A DNA stretch of 64,000 bases from Mycobacterium sp. MBM (GCA_021648845.1 JAKJHY010000007.1:62001-126000); one strand, 5' to 3'; counted from the stretch's first letter, positions 35,229 through 44,775 are shown. The notes: a model not told the origin generated them from the letters alone. Translations and numbers: made by a program.

Positions 35229-36043
35229 GTTACCAGACCATCGAAACCGACGAGCGTGATCGCGTCGCGACCGTGACGTTGCACCGGCCCGATCGGATGA
35301 ACGCGTGGACACGGCGCATGGAAGCAGAACTGCGGCACGCGATCACGGGTTTCGAAGTCCGTGACGACATCGGCGCGATCATCGTGACCGGTGCCGCACG
35401 GGCGTTCTGCGCCGGCGCCGACCTCGACGAGGATCAGACCAGCGACGCCGCTCTTGCGGAGTTATTCCCCCCTGCGACCGACCGCACGTACTGGGAGATG
35501 CGCACTCCGACGATCGCAGCCATCAACGGCGCGGCAGTTGGTGTCGGCATGACCCTGCCCATGATGCTCGACATCCGGATCGCCGCCGAGGACGCGAAGC
35601 TCGGCTTCGTGTTCACCCGCCGGGGCCTGACCCCCGAGTTCGGTGCCAGTTGGGTGCTGCCCCGTCTCATCGGAACCGCAAACGCATTGGAACTGCTGCT
35701 CACTGGCCGCATCTTCGATGGGCGCGAGGCGGTTCGACGTGGTCTGGCCAACGAAGCGGTTCCGGCCGACCGGGTGCTGGATCGAGCGCAGGAGATCGCG
35801 CGGGACATCGTGCGCAACGTCTCACCGGCCGCGGCCGCGGTGACCAAGAGCCTGGTGTATCGCGGCCTGGAGACCGAGTCGCTATCCGCACACGCCCAGC
35901 TCGAGCAGACGTGCTACGACTGGGCGCTCGGTGGTGGCGACTTCCCGGAGGGCATGGCGTCCTTTATGGAAAAGCGCGCGCCGCAGTGGCGACTCGGCAA
36001 GAACACCGCGTTCCCCGCCGCATTGCTCGGCGTGGCGGAATGA
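35225..36043 (+). CDS. Crotonase-family protein lacking hydratase glutamates
   Basis: 272 residues, ATG overlapping the DUF35 stop. Crotonase fold signs AFCAGADLDED and INGAAVGVGMTLPM. Both glutamates of classical enoyl-CoA hydratases are absent: the first position reads GMTLP and the second FVFTRRG. Such members catalyse other CoA-ester chemistry (isomerisation, ring cleavage, hydrolysis) or none. In steroid catabolism crotonases such as EchA20 open rings, a precedent for a non-hydratase role. Confidence 0.85.
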   Translation: MSYQTIETDERDRVATVTLHRPDRMNAWTRRMEAELRHAITGFEVRDDIGAIIVTGAARAFCAGADLDEDQTSDAALAELFPPATDRTYWEMRTPTIAAINGAAVGVGMTLPMMLDIRIAAEDAKLGFVFTRRGLTPEFGASWVLPRLIGTANALELLLTGRIFDGREAVRRGLANEAVPADRVLDRAQEIARDIVRNVSPAAAAVTKSLVYRGLETESLSAHAQLEQTCYDWALGGGDFPEGMASFMEKRAPQWRLGKNTAFPAALLGVAE

Positions 36044-36080
36044 CGGCGGAGAGAGCGAAAACGATGTTGGGAGAACAGTT

Positions 36081-38012
36081 ATGAGCACTGCACAGCAAGC
36101 ACGGTCCGAGCTGCTCGACGCGACCGACGATCAGCTTGAGGACATCGTCGCCTTCGCCGATCCGCTGGTCATGCGTGGCCTGCTGTATCAGCTCACCGGC
36201 GACGAGGAATTGCGGACACAGGTCAAAACCGTTCGCACTCAGGTCATGTTCGCCGAAGGCGCGGTGCCGGCCTCCGAAGCCGACGTTGCGTTGATCCGAC
36301 GCAAAGCCGTCGAGTTCCTCAAGTCCTATCGCGATTCCGGCGGGGGACACCTCGACATCGGCCCGCGTGAGCGCCTGGAGGAATCGATCCGGTTGGCCAC
36401 CGGCAGCGAGCCGGGGCCCGAGCACATGGCGATGCTCGTCGAGGAATTGGGCCTTCAACCCTGGGTGCGCGCCCACGAGTGGTCGAAGGAGCCGCCGCCG
36501 GCGAAGCTGAAGGACTTCACGGTGACGGTCATCGGAGCCGGATACGGTGGGCTCAACGCCGCGGTGATGCTCAAACGGGCGGGCATCCCGTACACCCACA
36601 TCGAGAAAGACGGCGGCGTCGGCGGCACGTGGTACCACAATCGCTATCCAGGGGCCCGCGTCGATTCGCCGAGTCGTGCGTACACGCACGTGTTCGGGGC
36701 GAACGTCGATCTGGAGTATCCGTTCTGCCCGCGTGCGCACAACCACGCCTACTTCGACTGGGTGGCCGACGAGCACGACATCCGCGATCACATCGAGTTC
36801 CACACCGAGGTACGCGCTCTCACCTGGGACGAGAGTCTGGCCAAATGGCGGATCGACATCACCGGGCCCGACGGTGACCGCACCATCGAGTCCAACGCGG
36901 TGATCACCGCCGTCGGGTTCCTGTGCCAGCCGAATATGCCGAAGATCCCGGGGATGGAAACTTTCACCGGACAGTCGTGGCACTCCTCGCGCTGGCCCGA
37001 AGACGTGTCGCCGGACGGCAAGCGGATCGCCGTCATCGGCACCGGATCCACCGGCTATCAGATGGTCCCGGACCTGGCGTTGACCGCCGACCACGTTGTC
37101 GTGTTCCAGAAGGAACCGTCGTGGATCTTCGGGATCCCCGGTTACCGCTCGCCATATCCGCCCCAGGTGCTGTGGCTGGAGCGCAACCTGCCGTTCCACA
37201 AGAATTTCTCCCGGCTACGCGGCGTCGACGTGACCAGTGGCTGGGACATCACCACCGACCGCGATCTCGACTACGCGGGAGACCCGAAGGCCGTCAGCGC
37301 CTTCAACAAGCAGATGCGCGACGACGCGGTCCGGTTCCTCGCCGAGAAGCTGCCCGACGACGACCTGCGGGCCAAGATGACCCCCGATTACCCCGTCTGG
37401 TCGCACCGCCCGGTGCTCGTCGACACCGAGTACAGCGTGCTGGACGCGCTCAACCGCGACAACGTCACGCTGGTGTCCGACGCTATCGCGGAGGTGAACG
37501 AGACAGGTATCAAAACCGTCGACGGGCAACAACACGACGTCGACATCATCGTCTATGCCACCGGGTTTCGAGCCAACGACTACCTGTTCCCGATGCGAGT
37601 GACCGGCAGGCACACGACATTGGAGCAAACATGGGCGCAGACGGGCACGTGCGCGTATCGCTTCTGCATGGTGCACGGTTTCCCGAACCTCTGGATGCTC
37701 CACGGGCCCAATACGATCGGTGGGCTCACACCCGGACCGTGGGTGGAGCTCGCAACCCAGTTCGCGTTGACGTGCATCGACCGTCTCGTCGTCAACGACG
37801 AGTCATCCATCGACGTGACCGAGCAGGCCTACCGCACCTACATGGACAAGGTCTTCGAGCGGCAGCGCACGAAGGTGTGGAGCGATCCGCGGGCCGACAG
37901 TTACTACCAGGGCCAGGGTGGCGGGTCGTCTGCGGTCATGTCTCCGTATCCGCCGGAGACCATCTTCAAGCTGATGCGGTATCTGGACTTCGACGATCTC
38001 GAAGTGCGGTAG
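36081..38012 (+). CDS. Baeyer-Villiger monooxygenase with N-terminal extension (HAPMO-like)
   Basis: 643 residues, ATG 36081 after GGGAGAACAGTT. About 140 extra residues precede the FAD motif GAGYGGLNAA; the fingerprint FTGQSWHSSRWP and the NADPH motif GTGSTG follow. Size and extension resemble 4-hydroxyacetophenone monooxygenase (about 640) more than CHMO. The enzyme oxidises a ketone to an ester with NADPH and O2. Follows the thiolase module by 37 bases and is probably cotranscribed. The C-terminus ends normally, no truncation seen. Confidence 0.92.
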   Translation: MSTAQQARSELLDATDDQLEDIVAFADPLVMRGLLYQLTGDEELRTQVKTVRTQVMFAEGAVPASEADVALIRRKAVEFLKSYRDSGGGHLDIGPRERLEESIRLATGSEPGPEHMAMLVEELGLQPWVRAHEWSKEPPPAKLKDFTVTVIGAGYGGLNAAVMLKRAGIPYTHIEKDGGVGGTWYHNRYPGARVDSPSRAYTHVFGANVDLEYPFCPRAHNHAYFDWVADEHDIRDHIEFHTEVRALTWDESLAKWRIDITGPDGDRTIESNAVITAVGFLCQPNMPKIPGMETFTGQSWHSSRWPEDVSPDGKRIAVIGTGSTGYQMVPDLALTADHVVVFQKEPSWIFGIPGYRSPYPPQVLWLERNLPFHKNFSRLRGVDVTSGWDITTDRDLDYAGDPKAVSAFNKQMRDDAVRFLAEKLPDDDLRAKMTPDYPVWSHRPVLVDTEYSVLDALNRDNVTLVSDAIAEVNETGIKTVDGQQHDVDIIVYATGFRANDYLFPMRVTGRHTTLEQTWAQTGTCAYRFCMVHGFPNLWMLHGPNTIGGLTPGPWVELATQFALTCIDRLVVNDESSIDVTEQAYRTYMDKVFERQRTKVWSDPRADSYYQGQGGGSSAVMSPYPPETIFKLMRYLDFDDLEVR

Positions 38013-38147
38013 GGGTCGGAGCCCCGGTTGGGCAATACGCCTTCCTTGTTGTCGTCGGGTCGGCTAACCTGAGCGCGGAGATTTCGAAGGGCCATAGAAA
38101 TCGATTCGCCTCGACTGCCACGCGCTGCGACAAGGAGGCCGCCAACC

Positions 38148-40205
38148 GTGAGCGACGACCACCAGGCGAGCCGTAGGGTTCGGTTCAACTGTTTCCTGTG
38201 CGCGTCCTGCTGCGGGATGTACGCCACTGTCGAGGGTGATCGGATCACCGGAGTCACGGCCGATCGCGACCACCCGGTGTCTCGGGGTTACAGCTGTACC
38301 AAGGGCCGCAATATCCCGCAGGTGCACCACGCGCCCCATCGGCTCAACCGGCCTCGCATCTCCGGAGTGGAGGTCGAATGGCCCGAGTTCCTCGATGACC
38401 TGGCGGGCAGGCTGAAGGCACTGCGCGATGAGTTCGGCCCCGACAGCATCGCGAAATTCTCGGGGACCGGAACCTTCGCGGTGAACGAACTGTTCGCCAT
38501 GCATACCTTCTTCGGGATGATCGGGACGAAGTCGCTGTACAGCGCGCTGACGCTCGACGTCGCGCCACTCATGCGCGCGGCCGAACTGGTCACGGGTTTC
38601 ACGCAGGCGGTGCCCGTGTGGACGCCTGAGGAACCGCAGTCGACGTTGACGGTGGTGGTCGGCCAGAACCCCGCGGTGTCCGGCGGTTACGTCGGAACGC
38701 CTGCCACCAACTTCACCGCCCGGCTCAGGGAGTTCCGCAAGCGCGGCGGCGAGGTGTGGACGATCGATCCGAGGGCCACCCGGACGGCCAGAATGTCCGA
38801 TCGGCATCTCGCCGTCCGACCCGGTTCCGACGTCTTCATTTTCGGTTGGCTTGCGCGCGAGCTCCTTAGCGACGGCTTCGACGAAGCGGAGCTGACCCAG
38901 GCGTGCGACCCGCAGGACGTCGACCGATTGCGCTCCGTGCTGGAGGCTTTCGACCTCGCGACCGTGGCACGTCGAACGGGACTCGACGAGACCTCGTTGA
39001 CGGAGCTGCTCGGCGCGATCAGGCGACACGGGCGGGTGTCGCTGTTGCCCGGCACCGGGATCTCGTTCTCACCCGATGCCGTGGTGACCTACTGGCTCAT
39101 TTGGGTGGTGGGCATCTTGACCGGCTCACTCGACCGTCGCGGCGGGATGCGGTTTCTTCCCGCCAGTGCCGCGATGATGAACGGTCCGCAGTGGAAGGGC
39201 CACGCGCCAGAGGGAGGTTCGACCGGTCCGGGCCCCGCCAGCCGCCCGGAACTCGGCCAGATCTTCACCGAGCGGCCGTCGGTCGCGATGGTCGATGAGA
39301 TCGAAGCCGGCAATATCCGTGCACTGATCGTCGTGGGAGCCGATCCGCTGGGAGCAGCCCCCGATGCGGAGCGGTTGCGTGCGGCGTTGGCGACGTTGGA
39401 TGTGCTCGTCGTCGTCGATGTCTTGGAGTGGGAGCTCACCGAAACGGCGACGCATGTGGCCCCGTGCACGTGGCAGACCGAGCGCAACGACATGCGGTTC
39501 CTGCCCCAGCACGGTTTCGAACGCGCGTACGTCTCGAATGCGATCGTGGAGCCGGCCACTGAACGTCGTCACGTGTGGCAGCTGTTGTCCGATGTGGGTT
39601 CTCGAATGGGCCTCGATATCCTGTCGGTGCTACCGGGCGTCGACTCTGAGACGGTTACCGATAGAGGCCTCATGCGGGCGGTGTCCCGCCTCACTTGCGA
39701 CGACGCCGAGGCCGTCTTCGAGGCGGGTGTAGATGGCCGTGACGTCGACTTCCGGTACGGATGGTTCCACGAGAAGGTGCTGCCCGGCGGCCGCTGGCGT
39801 CTGGCGCCGCGCGTACTGACCGAACGAGTGCCCGAGTTGCTGCAACGAACCGACCGCCAAGGGCCGCGGCTGATCAGTGGCCGCACGTTGGAAAGCGTCA
39901 ACAGCTCGCACTACGGTGTCCTGAAGGGCGTTCCGAACGCTGCTGCGGCGCCATCGATTCGGCTCAGCGCCGATCTCGCGCGCGACCGTGAGATCGCCAC
40001 CGGTGACCGCATCCGAGTGTCGACGGTGAGGGGTGAGGTTGTCGGCGAGGTACTCGTCGACGCGTCGATGGCGTCCGGCACTGTGTGGATCGCGCACGGC
40101 TGGCACTCGCGAAACGTCAACCTGCTCACCGATCCCCATCCCGATCCGTTGACCGGGCAGCCCAGCGTCACCGCGGTGCCGGTCAACGTCGAGCGCGTCT
40201 GCTGA
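38148..40205 (+). CDS. Molybdopterin (bis-MGD) oxidoreductase with [4Fe-4S], orphan catalytic subunit
   Basis: 685 residues, GTG 38148 after AAGGAGG. The N-terminus carries CFLCASCCGMY and a later SCTKGR, the cysteine set for a [4Fe-4S] cluster, then the Mo-bis-MGD domains and a C-terminal dinucleotide-binding barrel (SGRTLESVNSS...). Formate-dehydrogenase/BisC superfamily. No twin-arginine signal, so cytosolic. There is no Cys or Sec in the region where FdhF places its Mo ligand (YSALTLDVAP there), so the reaction is open. No FeS or membrane partner subunits are nearby. Confidence 0.87.
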   Translation: MSDDHQASRRVRFNCFLCASCCGMYATVEGDRITGVTADRDHPVSRGYSCTKGRNIPQVHHAPHRLNRPRISGVEVEWPEFLDDLAGRLKALRDEFGPDSIAKFSGTGTFAVNELFAMHTFFGMIGTKSLYSALTLDVAPLMRAAELVTGFTQAVPVWTPEEPQSTLTVVVGQNPAVSGGYVGTPATNFTARLREFRKRGGEVWTIDPRATRTARMSDRHLAVRPGSDVFIFGWLARELLSDGFDEAELTQACDPQDVDRLRSVLEAFDLATVARRTGLDETSLTELLGAIRRHGRVSLLPGTGISFSPDAVVTYWLIWVVGILTGSLDRRGGMRFLPASAAMMNGPQWKGHAPEGGSTGPGPASRPELGQIFTERPSVAMVDEIEAGNIRALIVVGADPLGAAPDAERLRAALATLDVLVVVDVLEWELTETATHVAPCTWQTERNDMRFLPQHGFERAYVSNAIVEPATERRHVWQLLSDVGSRMGLDILSVLPGVDSETVTDRGLMRAVSRLTCDDAEAVFEAGVDGRDVDFRYGWFHEKVLPGGRWRLAPRVLTERVPELLQRTDRQGPRLISGRTLESVNSSHYGVLKGVPNAAAAPSIRLSADLARDREIATGDRIRVSTVRGEVVGEVLVDASMASGTVWIAHGWHSRNVNLLTDPHPDPLTGQPSVTAVPVNVERVC

Positions 40206-40232
40206 CCGAGCTGCCGACATGACAATATCCCG

Positions 40233-40246
40233 TCCGACCGGTCGGA
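40233..40246. promoter_or_regulatory. Regulon palindrome (site 10), upstream of the HyuB/HyuA operon
   Basis: TCCGACCGGTCGGA, a perfect 14-base palindrome with abutting half-sites, the cleanest of the zero-spacing form. GATACT follows at once. It lies 67 bases before ATG 40,314. Confidence 0.87.
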
Positions 40247-40313
40247 TGATACTGTGATTGGCGGGACGGGTGACGGGCGCAGGCAACCCATGCGCGGCGC
40301 GGGAGTGTGATTG

Positions 40314-42647
40314 ATGACGACGACAGAGCACGAGACCATCACGGCGGCTTCGGCCGCCAGCGGACCGGTGTGGGACGGCCTCATCCACAGCTACCGACCG
40401 CAACCGGACTGGCGGTCGCGGGTGTCGCCGGAGCTGGCTTTCTCCACGGACGCGGTGGACGAGATCGACCCGGTGACCTTCGAGGTGCTCCGAAATCGGT
40501 TGTGGACCATCAATATCGCACACGGTGACACGTTGACGCGGATGTCGGGATCGCCGGTGTTCCAGGGGCTGGACTTCAACATGTCGATCCTCACCGAAGA
40601 CGGCGAGACGGTGATGAGCGCACCGTTCGTGCAGTACCTCAACTCGGGATCGCCCTTGTTCGTGCGTTACCTCATGGAACACTTCAGCGAGATGCCGGGC
40701 ATTCACGAGGGTGACATGTTCATCGGCAACGACCCGTGGATCGGCGCGGCGCACCAAATGGACGTCTGCATCGCCGCACCGTTGTTCATCGACGGTGAGT
40801 TGTTCGGTTGGGTCTCCAACGCCGCACACCAGTACGACCTCGGCGGGATCGTCCCCGGCGGGTGGCCGCAGAACGCGCCGGACGTGTACAGCGACCCGGT
40901 GATGTTCAAGCCGTTCAAGCTGATCGAGCGCGGCGTGCTGCGTGACGATCTCGAGCAGATGTACACACGCCAGTCCCGGATGCCCGACATGGTGGCGCTC
41001 GATCTGCGGGCACAGCTTGCAGGATGTCGGTTCGCCATCCGTCGGCTCCAGGAGACCTGCGACGAATTCGGCGCCCGGGTCGTCAAGGCCGCCATGCGTC
41101 GCATACTGGATAACGCGCAGCTGGCCTTCGCGCGCAAGCTCGAGCGAATCCCGGACTGCACGGTCAGTGACGTTCTGTACTTCGACGAGGAGATGCCCGG
41201 TGACCGCACCACGCATCGGGTGCAGTTCAACCTGACCAAGCGCGGCGACCGGCTCATCGTCGACAACAAGGGCACCGATGCGCAGGGCATCGGGCCGAAC
41301 GGTTTCACCTACGTCAACTTCATGGGCATCGTGTTGGGATTGTCAGCCCTCACGTTGCTGCACGAGCACACGTTCTCCATCGGCGGGGCGTACCGGCAGA
41401 TCGACTTCGAGCCGCTTCCCGGCACGTTGAGCTGCTGCGACTACCCGGCGGCGGTGAGCGGTGGCGTCATGAACATCATCAGCTCCTTCGTCCGGCTGCA
41501 GAACTCGTTCGCCCGGTTGATGGCGTGCGACCCGGATTTGAAGAAGGACCTCGTGGTGTGCGGGGCCGACCACCCCCTGCTGGTGTTGGCCGGCTCCGAT
41601 GATCGCGGAAACTTCTTCGGCACCGCGGTGCTCGAGGCGGTCGGCGCCGGAGGCGGCGCGCGGGCGCACGCCGACGGCGTCAACACCACCGGCCTGGTGA
41701 TCGCCCCGATGTCCAAGATGCCCAACGTCGAGGACACCGAGCAGTACTACCCGCTGCTGATGATGTATCGCAGGGAGGCGATCGACACCGGTGGACCCGG
41801 ACGCTTCCGCGGTGGCGTCGGTATCGAGGTGGCGTTCACACCGCACCGGGCGGCGGGCGTGGAGGCCATCACCAATGCCGGCGGTCAGGGAGTCTCGACG
41901 AATCAGGCGATGGGTTTGTTCGGCGGCTACCCTTCGCCGACGGCGAAGTACGAGGTGTTCACCGCGACCGATGTGACAGAGCACTGGAAGCGCCGACACA
42001 TGCCGCGGTCGGTCGCCGAGCTGAAAAGTGCCGAACATCAACGACTTCGAACGAAGTCCAACGGCACGCCCATCGCCGACGGCGATGTGATGATGATGGC
42101 CTGCAGTGGCGGAGGCGGATACGGAGACCCCCTCGAGCGCGAACCCGATCGCGTAGGTGTGGATGTCGCCGAGGGGTTCGTCTCGGAGCAGTCCGCCGCC
42201 GACGTCTACGGTGTCGTGGTCACCGACGCCGGTGTGGACGAGGAGGCCACCCGATCGTTGCGCACCCGAATTCGCGCCGAGAGAAGCAGATGGTCGACGG
42301 TCGAGGCGAGGTTCGGGCCGGCAGGTGACGTGCCTCAGTCACCCGCCACGGGTGAACCACCCCGTTCCGTGCACGAGTACGTCGTCGCGCGTGACGACGG
42401 CAGCCGGCGGGTGCTCGCGTGCGCACGGTGCGACCTGGTGCTGGCCGACTACCGGGGCGACTACAAATCCGGTCTGCTGGTCGATGAAGGCCCCGTCGAC
42501 GTGCTGCCGCTCGTTGCGGATCCCTCCTTCTTCCTTGACGAGGACATGGTGCTACGGCGATACTGCTGTCCCGGCTGCCGAGTCCAGATGACAGTCGAGA
42601 TCGCCCGCCGCAGCGAGCCGGCCATCGACGAATTCAGGTTCCTGTGA
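40314..42647 (+). CDS. HyuB-type (hydantoinase B/acetone carboxylase alpha-like) subunit fused to a C-terminal zinc ribbon
   Basis: 777 residues; ATG 40314 preferred over TTG 40311. Residues about 40-600 are the HyuB fold (NDPWIGAAHQMDV, GNNIxS-like MNIISSF, and C-terminal CSGGGGYGDPLER). The last about 85 residues hold CARC and CPGC pairs and resemble the small gamma/zinc subunit of acetone and acetophenone carboxylases; here they are fused. With HyuA this would be an ATP-dependent ketone carboxylase or a lactam/hydantoin hydrolase. Overlaps HyuA. Confidence 0.85.
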   Translation: MTTTEHETITAASAASGPVWDGLIHSYRPQPDWRSRVSPELAFSTDAVDEIDPVTFEVLRNRLWTINIAHGDTLTRMSGSPVFQGLDFNMSILTEDGETVMSAPFVQYLNSGSPLFVRYLMEHFSEMPGIHEGDMFIGNDPWIGAAHQMDVCIAAPLFIDGELFGWVSNAAHQYDLGGIVPGGWPQNAPDVYSDPVMFKPFKLIERGVLRDDLEQMYTRQSRMPDMVALDLRAQLAGCRFAIRRLQETCDEFGARVVKAAMRRILDNAQLAFARKLERIPDCTVSDVLYFDEEMPGDRTTHRVQFNLTKRGDRLIVDNKGTDAQGIGPNGFTYVNFMGIVLGLSALTLLHEHTFSIGGAYRQIDFEPLPGTLSCCDYPAAVSGGVMNIISSFVRLQNSFARLMACDPDLKKDLVVCGADHPLLVLAGSDDRGNFFGTAVLEAVGAGGGARAHADGVNTTGLVIAPMSKMPNVEDTEQYYPLLMMYRREAIDTGGPGRFRGGVGIEVAFTPHRAAGVEAITNAGGQGVSTNQAMGLFGGYPSPTAKYEVFTATDVTEHWKRRHMPRSVAELKSAEHQRLRTKSNGTPIADGDVMMMACSGGGGYGDPLEREPDRVGVDVAEGFVSEQSAADVYGVVVTDAGVDEEATRSLRTRIRAERSRWSTVEARFGPAGDVPQSPATGEPPRSVHEYVVARDDGSRRVLACARCDLVLADYRGDYKSGLLVDEGPVDVLPLVADPSFFLDEDMVLRRYCCPGCRVQMTVEIARRSEPAIDEFRFL

Positions 42648-44764
42648 TGAGCACCTACACAATCGGTGTCGACATCGGCGGCACCTTCACCGACTGCGTG
42701 GCCGTGGACGGCGACGGCCGGGTTTCGATCGGCAAGGTGTCCTCGACCCCGCCAGAGTTCGAACGCGGCTTCATCGGGTCCATCGGTGAGGTGGCGAAAC
42801 GGATCGGCCTGTCCCAGGCGGATCTGCTGGCGCGAACGGGCGCGATCCTGCACGGCTGCACCGTCGGCACCAACGCGCTCGTGGAGAAGCGCACTGCCAA
42901 GGTCGCCCTGCTGGTGACCGCCGGGCATCGCGACACCATTTACCTGATGCGCGCAGGAGAACGCTTCGTCGGCTCCCATGCGGCCGACATAGCGCATCTG
43001 GCAGCACATTCCAAGCCCGAACCGCTGGTTCCGAAATCGCTGGTCGTCGAGATCGACGAACGTATCACCAACGATGGAGAAATCGTCATAGCGCTCGACG
43101 AGGAAAGGGCCAGAGAAACCATTCGTTCGCTGGTGGCTGACGGTGTCGAAGCATTCGCCATCGCGCTGCTGTGGTCCACATCATCCGACACCCACGAGCG
43201 GGCGCTGGCCCGCATCGTCGCCGAGGAGGCTCCGGACGCGTTCATCTCGACGAGTTCGGAGGTGATGCCGCGCGTCGGGGAGTATCAGCGCACGGTGGCG
43301 ACGCTGATCAATGCGATGATCGGGCCAATCACCAGCGACTACCTGGGCCGGCTGGAAGCCGAGCTGGCGCGGCTCGACTTCGCCGGCTCGCTGTCGATCA
43401 TGACGTGTGCCGGCGGTCTGATCGACGTCGCGCACGCCCGTCGTATGCCGCTGCTCACCATCGGATCCGGTCCGGTCGCGGGTTTGATCGGCGCAGGCCG
43501 GCTGGCGCGGGCGGCTCACGTCGGAGACTCCGCTGGCATCAACGTGCTCACCGGTGATGTTGGCGGCACCACGTTCGACGTCGGCGTGATCCGCAGGGGA
43601 GAGCCCGTAACGCGCTCCACGACGAGGTACGACTCCTACGAGTACTTCGTCCCAACTCTGGACGTGCGCTCGATAGGTTCAGGAGGCGGTTCCATCGTCG
43701 CGTTCGACGAGGACATCCGCAGCCTGCGGGTCGGACCGCGCAGCGCCGCGGCGGTACCGGGCCCGGCGGCCTACGGGCGGGGCGGCACCCAGGCGACGGT
43801 CACCGACGCCGCCGTGGTGCTGGGCTACCTCAACCCCGAACACTTTCTGGGCGGTGCACTGTCACTGGACGTCGCCGCGGCCACCGCGGCACTCGAACGC
43901 GCCGGAAAACCGTTGGGCTTTTCGGCGGTCGAGACGGCCGCGGCGGCCATGCGGATCGTCGACGACCAAATGGCCGACGCGATACTGCTGTCCAGCACCC
44001 AACAGGGGTACGATCCGCGCGCGTGCATCATGTACGCGTTCGGCGGTGGTGGCGGCACGCACTGTCCGATGGTCGCCCAGAAGCTGGGTATCACGAACAC
44101 GGTTGTGCCGCTGGGTGATCTTGCGGCGGGCTGGTCCGCATTCGGGGTGGCCGCAGCCGACGCGGTGATCGTGCAGGACATGGCGCTGATGACTCCGTCG
44201 CCGTTCGAACCCGAGATGCTCAACAAGGCGTGGGCTGAACTGGAGTCCAAAGTCCGCTCGTCGCTGCCGGTCTCGCTGCGGTCAACAGAAGTGGTCTTGG
44301 ACCGATTCGTCGAAATGCGCTACCGCCAGCAGGTGAACGAGCTGGTGGTCCCAGCACCGGCTGGAGACTACACCGATCACGAGATCAAGGAACTGATCTC
44401 GACTTTCGAGCGGGAGTACGAGCTGCTGTTCGGCGCGGGCAGTGGCTACCCCAAGGCGGGGTTCATGATCACCTCGCTTCGGGTAACAGCTCGTGCCAGC
44501 GTGACCGACCATCGATTCGTCGCCGTCGAGCCCGACGTTTCGGCCGACGTGGAGCCGTCGAGCTGGCGTGACGTCGTTTGGTACGAACTCGGCACCGAAG
44601 CGCGCCGCACGCCGATCTTCGACGGGAGCCGCTTGCGGCCGGGAGATCGGGTGAGCGGTGAGGCCGTCATCGAATTCGTCGACACGACGGTGGTTCTGCG
44701 ACGTGGGCAGCGGGCCACCGTGGATGCCCGCAGCAGCATCGTCATCGAGCCCTACACCGATTAG
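42647..44764 (+). CDS. HyuA-type ATP-binding subunit (hydantoinase A / acetone carboxylase beta-like)
   Basis: 705 residues, ATG 42647 sharing a base with the HyuB stop. Actin/ASKHA-type phosphate loops: GVDIGGTFTDCV at residue 7 and GDVGGTTFDVG about residue 304. Hydantoinase_A N-terminal domain, catalytic domain and oxoprolinase-like C-terminal domain follow in the usual order and length. It activates the substrate (enol or lactam) or bicarbonate by phosphorylation. A BVMO-rich ketone regulon favours ketone carboxylation, but lactam hydrolysis is an alternative. Confidence 0.88.
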   Translation: MSTYTIGVDIGGTFTDCVAVDGDGRVSIGKVSSTPPEFERGFIGSIGEVAKRIGLSQADLLARTGAILHGCTVGTNALVEKRTAKVALLVTAGHRDTIYLMRAGERFVGSHAADIAHLAAHSKPEPLVPKSLVVEIDERITNDGEIVIALDEERARETIRSLVADGVEAFAIALLWSTSSDTHERALARIVAEEAPDAFISTSSEVMPRVGEYQRTVATLINAMIGPITSDYLGRLEAELARLDFAGSLSIMTCAGGLIDVAHARRMPLLTIGSGPVAGLIGAGRLARAAHVGDSAGINVLTGDVGGTTFDVGVIRRGEPVTRSTTRYDSYEYFVPTLDVRSIGSGGGSIVAFDEDIRSLRVGPRSAAAVPGPAAYGRGGTQATVTDAAVVLGYLNPEHFLGGALSLDVAAATAALERAGKPLGFSAVETAAAAMRIVDDQMADAILLSSTQQGYDPRACIMYAFGGGGGTHCPMVAQKLGITNTVVPLGDLAAGWSAFGVAAADAVIVQDMALMTPSPFEPEMLNKAWAELESKVRSSLPVSLRSTEVVLDRFVEMRYRQQVNELVVPAPAGDYTDHEIKELISTFEREYELLFGAGSGYPKAGFMITSLRVTARASVTDHRFVAVEPDVSADVEPSSWRDVVWYELGTEARRTPIFDGSRLRPGDRVSGEAVIEFVDTTVVLRRGQRATVDARSSIVIEPYTD

Positions 44765-44775
44765 AGGAGAAGATC

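Noticed and set aside
38148..40205. Selenocysteine-containing formate dehydrogenase
   Set aside because: No in-frame TGA and no Cys/Sec at the expected ligand position; no formate-related genes nearby.
39630..41216. Long minus-strand open frame of 528 codons opposite the Mo oxidoreductase and HyuB genes
   Set aside because: High-GC shadow frame: low-complexity Arg/His/Val-rich translation, no domain, and it crosses two well-supported genes on the other strand.
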